Shown here: positions 40,780 to 45,512 of the stretch, piece after piece
How the letters are laid out: each line of letters opens with the position of its first letter
Position numbering within the stretch: position 1 is the first letter of the stretch
Assembly (NCBI GenBank): GCA_937922235.1
Contig: CAKZVC010000070.1
Span: 1-45,512 of the forward strand
Reading direction: 5' to 3'
From: an uncultured Acidimicrobiales bacterium
GTDB taxonomy: Bacteria > Actinomycetota > Acidimicrobiia > Acidimicrobiales > SHLQ01
Length of the DNA stretch: 45,512 nt
Made by a program: the position numbers and the translations under genes
Notes under the pieces: model-generated
The model's input: only the letters and a program-made list of their open reading frames with translations
Databases searched by the model: none
Told to the model about the DNA's origin: nothing

Positions 40780-42119
40780 GGCCGATCCCAACCGATTTCC
40801 TCGAGCATGTCTCGCACTCGGATTCGTTGTGGCCCGAACAGCAGGGCGTTGATCGCTTCATCGAGAATGAAGTCGGCGGCGCGTTGGTCGTGGTTGTCGA
40901 GCATGGCGTGGGCCGCTAGCTGCGATTCGAGGGCGGACTCGAGCAAATCTTCGGGAAGCTCCATCAGCACGGTGATGATCGTGCGAATCGAGGCCACATA
41001 CGACGCTGCAGGCTGGGTGACGATGGCGTAGTACATCGCGGTGAGGCGTTCGAGCTGGTTGGCCTTCGGCAGACGTTCCATCTGCACGAGGCGTTGACGC
41101 CAGAACATCAGACGTTCGTTGTCGTCCATCGACCCGGCAAGCGTGGCGATGTGGTCGGCCCGTGTTGCTCCGGGTACAGCCACTTCGAGGCGCTTCTCGA
41201 CGGCCTCGGCGTTCGCGAACGCTTCTTGCCATTGTGGCTGGTGCAGCCGAGGGTCGAAGATGTTGAGCGAGTCCTCGTAGTACGCCAGAGCTCGCTGCAG
41301 CGACGCAACCTCATCACGTCCCGCGTGGGCGTGACCGAGGTTGTGCTTGGCTATGGCGTGCTGCATTGGGAAGCCAACGCTGGTGAAGATGGTGAGGCAG
41401 CGTTCGAACGCGGTGATCGCTTGGTCCAAGCAGCGAGCACTGTTCGCCGGATCGAGATCGGCCTTTGCTTTCCACGCAATTCCCAGGGTGTGATCGATCA
41501 TTGCCGTGTGCATCGAGGCATCAGAGCCGCCGGCGGTACTTGCCGCGTCGGAGAGCACGGCGATCGCAGCATCACACCCGTCGGCGCCGCCTCGGGCCAG
41601 GTGCACTTGGCCAAGGTTGTGCTTGGTGGCAAGCATCGTGCGAATCTGCTCGTCGTCTTCGCCAGGAAGCATGTCGAGCGACATGCTGAACGCCTCGACC
41701 GCATCGTCGAGTCGTCCGCCTTCGGTCAGCACCAGACCAAGGTTGTTGAGCACTGAGGCCTCTTCGACGTCGACGCCTTTGCCCGACATCAGCCCTAAGG
41801 CTTCTCGGAACAGTCGACTTGCGGTGCTGGGGTCGCCCAGCATTCGATGCGCCGAGCCTGCAGCGTTGAGGATGCGGGCATGTTCTACCGGTGCCCGCTG
41901 GACGGTAAGCACCTGGGCTGCCTGTTGGTAGTAGTCGAGTGCAGTCCGGAGGTTTTGCTCGGGGTGTGCGGTGGGTTGTTCGGCGGTCGCCATGCCCAGC
42001 CGGTAGGCCGCAGCGGCCCACTGCACTGCGTCGGTTGCCGGGTCGAGCGCGTCAAACCGCTGCTTGAGTGCAGCTACAGAATAAGAGGCGGAGAATGCTG
42101 TTGGTCCGTCGTTGCTCAT
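40776..42119 (-). CDS. TPR-repeat protein of the hydrogenase operon
   Basis: A 447-residue helical repeat protein from ATG 42119. TPR-type repeats are visible: LRTALDYYQQAAQVLTVQRA, GSAHRMLGDPSTASRLFREA, NNLGLVLTEGGRLDDAVEAF, KHNLGQVHLARGG, and later LQRALAYYEDSLNIF. The last 130 residues are helical and non-repetitive. TPR proteins accompany group 1h hydrogenase genes and probably act as assembly platforms. The start overlaps the protease stop in ATGA. Confidence 0.82.
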   Translation of the reverse strand: MSNDGPTAFSASYSVAALKQRFDALDPATDAVQWAAAAYRLGMATAEQPTAHPEQNLRTALDYYQQAAQVLTVQRAPVEHARILNAAGSAHRMLGDPSTASRLFREALGLMSGKGVDVEEASVLNNLGLVLTEGGRLDDAVEAFSMSLDMLPGEDDEQIRTMLATKHNLGQVHLARGGADGCDAAIAVLSDAASTAGGSDASMHTAMIDHTLGIAWKAKADLDPANSARCLDQAITAFERCLTIFTSVGFPMQHAIAKHNLGHAHAGRDEVASLQRALAYYEDSLNIFDPRLHQPQWQEAFANAEAVEKRLEVAVPGATRADHIATLAGSMDDNERLMFWRQRLVQMERLPKANQLERLTAMYYAIVTQPAASYVASIRTIITVLMELPEDLLESALESQLAAHAMLDNHDQRAADFILDEAINALLFGPQRIRVRDMLEEIGWDRP

Positions 42120-42613
42120 GCAGCGCCAGCCTCTTGCAACGATGCAATGCACCGGTCGATCTCGTCGATGGTCACGGGAATGGCGTTGGTGACGATGTCG
42201 GACATGCCGATCGCCATGGTGTCGACGTCGACGGGTTGCACCCCGACCATCTTCACGATTGGCGGCAGCACCCCGAGGGCGCGGGCAACCATGAGTGAGC
42301 GCTCGGGCGTGGCCAGGTGCATGTCGGCAAGCAGGTCGTACTTCGTGTTGTGATCGAGCGCGTGCACATCGATCACGTCGTAGTCGATCGTCATGACGGT
42401 GCCGGGCGGGCGTTCCCGGTCGACCGTATCGATCACGATGATGGCGTCGTAGCCGTCTTGGAGATCCGACACGAGCTGGATGCCCGCAATGCCGGTTTCG
42501 ACGACGGTGACGTTTGGAATCGATTCGCGTTCGAGCAACCGGTTGGCGACTTCAACGCCGAAGGCATCGTCGCTTCGCAGCACGTTCCCAACCCCGGCGA
42601 CCAGGATGTTCAC
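42116..42613 (-). CDS. [NiFe]-hydrogenase maturation protease (HycI/HupD-type)
   Basis: A 165-residue endopeptidase from GTG 42613, which overlaps the preceding stop in GTGA. The family motif is VAGVGNVLRSDDAFGVEVA (acidic metal ligand in SDDAFG); AIIVIDTVD supplies the second Asp, and LADMHLATPER the His. These three residues bind the nickel of the precursor. It removes the C-terminal peptide of the large subunit after Ni insertion; the large subunit here ends with such a peptide. Confidence 0.9.
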   Translation of the reverse strand: MNILVAGVGNVLRSDDAFGVEVANRLLERESIPNVTVVETGIAGIQLVSDLQDGYDAIIVIDTVDRERPPGTVMTIDYDVIDVHALDHNTKYDLLADMHLATPERSLMVARALGVLPPIVKMVGVQPVDVDTMAIGMSDIVTNAIPVTIDEIDRCIASLQEAGAA

Positions 42614-43131
42614 GACGCGCGGTGAGTTGCCGTCGAGCGAGCGATTTCTGCCGCCCGCATCGCGTAGCCGTGGATAACCCACCAAGCGATGTACTCCTCG
42701 AACATGGCCCAGTCGGCTGCGCTGATCTGACCCTTCCAGTGTTCGACGCGCTTCTCGATCTCGGTGCTGATGACCGTGTTGAGCAGCTGCCCGACAAGCG
42801 GCATCTCCAACAGTTGCGCACCTGCGGGGCGCCCCCGTTTCACTTCGTCAGAAAGCCGCGCCGTGTCGTGGGCCAGGGGCACAAGGGCGTCGGTCTGAGG
42901 CGTGGTCTCGGGCAGATCGCCAACGTCGGCTTCTTCGATACGCCGAATGCAGTAGCCGACCAAGAAGGCAGTGCCGGCCCAGTCGGCGAATTCCGACATT
43001 GGCTGGGTACGACGTTCTTCTTCGATCATCTGCTCGCGGTACGCCGTTGCGGTCACCGTGAGTGGATGTGCCTGGGCGAGCGCCCGAGCTTTGAACGTGA
43101 GGTCGCCAACGCGATCGGCCGGGTCAGTCAT
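42610..43131 (-). CDS. Unknown helical protein of the hydrogenase operon
   Basis: 173 residues, mostly helical and soluble: LTFKARALAQAHPLTVTATA, WAGTAFLVGYCIRRIEEADV, LLEMPLVGQLLNTVISTEIE, WAMFEEYIAWWVIHGYAMRA. No family recognised. Start ATG 43131, eight bases after the NifU-like stop. Position suggests an accessory role. Confidence 0.75.
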   Translation of the reverse strand: MTDPADRVGDLTFKARALAQAHPLTVTATAYREQMIEEERRTQPMSEFADWAGTAFLVGYCIRRIEEADVGDLPETTPQTDALVPLAHDTARLSDEVKRGRPAGAQLLEMPLVGQLLNTVISTEIEKRVEHWKGQISAADWAMFEEYIAWWVIHGYAMRAAEIARSTATHRAS

Positions 43132-43139
43132 GTGTCAGC

Positions 43140-43718
43140 TCAGTCATCGGTACGTTTCTTTATCTGGAGCCCGGTGGTGATGCTGCCGACCACAGGAGGC
43201 GGGTGGGCTTCGGCCGTCATCTCTTCGACTTCGATTCGCCGGAAGTCGACCCAGTGCTCTCGCAATGCCGTTTCGACCTGCTCGATGATCGTTGCATCCG
43301 ATGCGGTGCAACCGTCGCAGCTGCCGTGCAGTTTCAACCGCACGACGCCGTCTTCGATGTGCACGACTTCCATGTCGCCACCGTGTGAGTGCAGGTACGG
43401 ACGGACTTCAGCCAGCGCTGCTTGCACGCTGACTCTGGCGGCATCGAGGTCGGTGTCGTCGCCGAGCCCGTAGGCCGCAAGCAGAGCTCCCGCGACCGGA
43501 TCGGCGGCTACGGCTTCGAGAAGAATTTCGCCGCGCCACTCGCGCACCATTTCGACCATCCGCCCAACACCGTTCGCGTGGAAGACGTCGATCCAGTCGA
43601 GCATCTCGATGGCGGTGTCAGAGACATCCTTGTCGTCGTGCTCGGCTAGGCGTTCGGCCAGATCGGCGATCCGGGGAAGGATTTGGTCGAACTCGAGGCG
43701 TTCATCGCTGCGACTCAC
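43140..43718 (-). CDS. NifU C-terminal-domain Fe-S scaffold-like protein of the hydrogenase operon
   Basis: 192 residues. The first 95 are helical (FDQILPRIADLAERLAEHDD, ILLEAVAADPVAGALLAAYG) and specific to these operons. The C-terminal part is the NifU/Nfu thioredoxin-like domain: VRPYLHSHGGDMEVVHIEDG and LKLHGSCDGCTASDATI, with the CDGC cluster-binding pair. It probably supplies or carries [4Fe-4S] clusters for the hydrogenase small subunit. Start GTG 43718 follows GAGG eight bases upstream. Confidence 0.9.
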   Translation of the reverse strand: MSRSDERLEFDQILPRIADLAERLAEHDDKDVSDTAIEMLDWIDVFHANGVGRMVEMVREWRGEILLEAVAADPVAGALLAAYGLGDDTDLDAARVSVQAALAEVRPYLHSHGGDMEVVHIEDGVVRLKLHGSCDGCTASDATIIEQVETALREHWVDFRRIEVEEMTAEAHPPPVVGSITTGLQIKKRTDD

Positions 43719-43742
43719 TGATTCGGCCTCACAGCGTTGACT

Positions 43743-44330
43743 TCACAGTTCGGACCTGACAAGAGCGAGCACCTCGTCGACAGTAGCTTCAACCGTGTCG
43801 GTGAACCCAAGCCCAAACCCTTCGTCCTCGGGTTCGACTTCGATGACGACGGTGTCGTCGGGGAACTCGCCGTAGTAGCGCACGACAGCCAGGGTGTGAT
43901 CGAGGTCGATGATGCCCATTGCAGCTTCCGACAGACGGTCTTGAACCTCGTCGTCGCTGGGTGGGGTGAGGTCGAGGTTGTAGCGCCGGATCGTGCCCGG
44001 CGGGTCTTCACGGCGGGGCATGCAGCCAACGAGCACGACCTTGTTTGGGCGCACTTCTTGCAGTCGATGCAACACCCGGTGTGCGGCGTACGACATGTCT
44101 TCGACAATGACGTGATCGGGCCAGTCGAGGTCGACGACTCGGTTCACCCATTGGGTGCCGTAGTCGAGGTCGCGTAGCCAGGGCAGGCCAATGCCGCCCA
44201 CGAGCACGCGACCCGTGTTGCTGTCGGGCAGCTCGTACTGCTTCTTCGCGTTGACGAGTTCCGGGTCGGGGACGGTCAGCCCCGGAATGACGAGATCGGT
44301 CGCCGATCGTGTTGGTTCACCTATCGGCAT
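43743..44330 (-). CDS. Second hydrogenase-protease-like protein, diverged active site
   Basis: 195 residues. The fold follows HycI/HupD: VLVGGIGLPWLRDLDYGTQW in the position of GxGNxLxxDEGxG, HVIVEDMSYAAHRVLHRLQ, VVLVGCMPRREDPPGTI, and a C-terminal part IEVEPEDEGFGLGFTDTVE that matches the closing strand and helix of the proteases. Asn of the GxGN is Leu and the Asp-Glu pair is Asp-Leu-Asp, so catalysis is uncertain. It starts three bases after the large subunit stop (ATG 44330). It may be a second protease or a non-catalytic chaperone. Confidence 0.78.
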   Translation of the reverse strand: MPIGEPTRSATDLVIPGLTVPDPELVNAKKQYELPDSNTGRVLVGGIGLPWLRDLDYGTQWVNRVVDLDWPDHVIVEDMSYAAHRVLHRLQEVRPNKVVLVGCMPRREDPPGTIRRYNLDLTPPSDDEVQDRLSEAAMGIIDLDHTLAVVRYYGEFPDDTVVIEVEPEDEGFGLGFTDTVEATVDEVLALVRSEL

Positions 44331-44333
44331 GAG

Positions 44334-45512
44334 CTACTCAAGCGTGCAGCTGCAGGAGTTGACCTCGCGAGTGATGATGCCCTTGCCAGTGTCCATGTGC
44401 GTGGTGCACGGCATGCACGGATCGAAGCTTCGGATTGCCCGCAAGATATCGATGCCCTTGACGTCGTCATCGCCGACGCTCTCGAGAATCGGCGTGCCGA
44501 CAATGGCTTCTTCATACGGGCCAGGCATGCCGAACGGGTCGCGTGGTGCTGCGTTCCAGGTGGACGGCGTGTTGATCTGGTAGTTGACGATCTTGCCCTT
44601 GTCCATGTGCAGGTGGTGGGTGAGATAGCCACGGCCGGCTTCCCAGAATCCGTAGCCAACCCGCTCGTCTTGTGGAACCGTGAACTTGGTGGCCGTCTTG
44701 GTTTGGCCAGCACGCCACAGGTCGAATGCCTGCATGAGGTTGATCATGCCGATCGCTGCGGTGAAGGCAACGCCGTAGGCACGGCCACGGTTGCGCTCGA
44801 ACGCGTTGAGCTTCTCGGGGATCTTCCAGTTGAGTTCCATCTCTGGAAGCTCGTGGCGTGGCATCAGCATGCGAAGACCGTCGCCGGTTGAGCTGAGGTA
44901 GGGGTTGTCTTGCAGGTTCCCGGCGAGTGCAGTGGTCCACATGCGTCCGTAGACGCCGGACTCCATCGACATGCGATCCCAGCGTGGGGCGGTGTCCCAC
45001 GTGTACTTCTCTTTGAAGTTCTTGCCCTCTGGGCGAGGGATCGTGATCTTGTTCATCATGTGATACGGGCTGAGCGGGTTGCCCAACGGGTCGGTATCGA
45101 AGCGCTGCGGACCGTTCTTTGTCCAGTCGTCGTAGTAGCTGTGCTCGACAAACTCTTCGATGCCCATGTTGATGCGGGTGAGATCCGAGGTGACGAGCTT
45201 GCCGTCGACGATGACGCCGGGAGCCGAGTAGCGGGCGTTGCCCCACGTGTCGATGTTCTCGAACGTGGCGTCGTAGACGCTTGGGTCGTCCCAGATGCCG
45301 GTTTGGATCATGTTCGAATCGCGCAAACCAACCAGTTCGTAGTCGGGGTTGGCTTCGAGGAAGAAGTCGCAAATGTCGTCCCACCAGCCGGCAAGGCGCT
45401 TCGAGTAATCCAAGATCTTCGCAAGTTTGTTGGAGAACTCGTTGAACGTCGGGGTGGAGATCGTGGTCGACACGCCGCCCGGCACGAGGGTGGACGGATG
45501 CGGGAACTTGCC
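44334..45512 (-). CDS. [NiFe]-hydrogenase large subunit (probably group 1h), 5' end beyond the window
   Basis: The C-terminal 392 residues are present. GKFPHPSTLVPGGVSTT at the window edge is the conserved GKxPHPxxxxPGG region; GRGYLTHHLHMDKGKIVNYQ and INTPSTWNAAPRDPFGMPGP are typical of the actinobacterial high-affinity (group 1h) type. The nickel motif is FDPCMPCTTH; a peptide of 20 residues after that His would be removed by the maturation protease. The N-terminal Cys pair and the small subunit lie outside. The enzyme oxidises atmospheric hydrogen during starvation in related bacteria. Confidence 0.9.
   Translation of the reverse strand, partial: GKFPHPSTLVPGGVSTTISTPTFNEFSNKLAKILDYSKRLAGWWDDICDFFLEANPDYELVGLRDSNMIQTGIWDDPSVYDATFENIDTWGNARYSAPGVIVDGKLVTSDLTRINMGIEEFVEHSYYDDWTKNGPQRFDTDPLGNPLSPYHMMNKITIPRPEGKNFKEKYTWDTAPRWDRMSMESGVYGRMWTTALAGNLQDNPYLSSTGDGLRMLMPRHELPEMELNWKIPEKLNAFERNRGRAYGVAFTAAIGMINLMQAFDLWRAGQTKTATKFTVPQDERVGYGFWEAGRGYLTHHLHMDKGKIVNYQINTPSTWNAAPRDPFGMPGPYEEAIVGTPILESVGDDDVKGIDILRAIRSFDPCMPCTTHMDTGKGIITREVNSCSCTLE

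Noticed and set aside
40391..40852. Plus-strand frames opposite the hydrogenase accessory genes
   Set aside because: They lack any family likeness and are shadows of the translationally coupled minus-strand genes.

Overview
The window is moderately high-GC DNA that is almost completely coding. It looks like a chromosomal segment of an actinobacterium, most probably of the Acidimicrobiia/Ilumatobacter type; that placement is inference. Supporting signs are an actinobacterial LexA box in front of a DUF222/13E12-type HNH gene, frequent GTG/TTG starts, several likely leaderless promoters, lipoproteins with Thr/Ala-rich linkers, a CshA-repeat surface protein and an actinobacterial-type [NiFe]-hydrogenase operon. 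No rRNA, tRNA, CRISPR array, insertion sequence or phage gene was seen, and no gene-free stretch exceeds 300 bases.

Layout. 1-4500: a cut-off secreted TIM-barrel-like protein, a membrane fatty-acid desaturase and a large repeat-containing surface protein. 4576-6860: an Lrp/AsnC regulator divergent from a UGSC-family gene. That gene is split by an in-frame TGA, followed by a hairpin with the right geometry for a bacterial SECIS element, so it is best read as one 582-residue selenoprotein. 6913-13635: an L,D-transpeptidase lipoprotein, a sterol-desaturase-like hydroxylase, a VOC protein, a Rieske oxygenase, an unknown Cys-pair protein, a cupin, an rRNA-methyltransferase-like protein and a small CPxC membrane protein.

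13565-20333 is a zinc-acquisition island. znuA-znuB and znuC-zur diverge from a shared promoter with candidate Zur sites. Facing them is a four-gene, fully overlapping operon (DUF2796 His-rich lipoprotein, LolD-like ATPase, FtsX-like permease, DUF3299 lipoprotein) that resembles the Vibrio ZrgABCDE zinc system and has its own candidate Zur box. 20404-24427 holds a kinase-like protein, an inositol-monophosphatase-like protein and an APC transporter with EIIA-like and TrkA-C-like regions. 25037-27586 is a TetR gene divergent from a PrnB-like (DUF1864) gene coupled to a CTP-synthase-C-terminus-like protein, with a perfect palindrome between them. 27620-31185 holds SRPBCC, YceI, a 2OG-Fe(II) oxygenase with an Imm35-like tail, and a CopC/CopD locus broken by an apparent deletion and frameshift. 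31285-32576 is the LexA-box-controlled HNH gene. 32578-34507 is an HxlR/Hsp31-like/nitroreductase electrophile-stress module.

34513-37912 is a SsuABC/TauABC-type importer with two permeases. 38031-39547 is a tightly packed operon of six very small proteins, five of them single-span membrane proteins. 39633-45512 is the downstream part of a [NiFe]-hydrogenase operon (probably group 1h): large subunit (cut by the window end), a protease-like protein, a NifU-domain protein, an unknown protein, a HycI/HupD-type protease, a TPR protein, another unknown and a degenerate biotin-ligase-like protein, nearly all translationally coupled. The strongest candidate for something automated annotation would miss is the split selenoprotein. 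The six-gene small-protein operon and the biotin-ligase-like hydrogenase accessory are the least explained parts.
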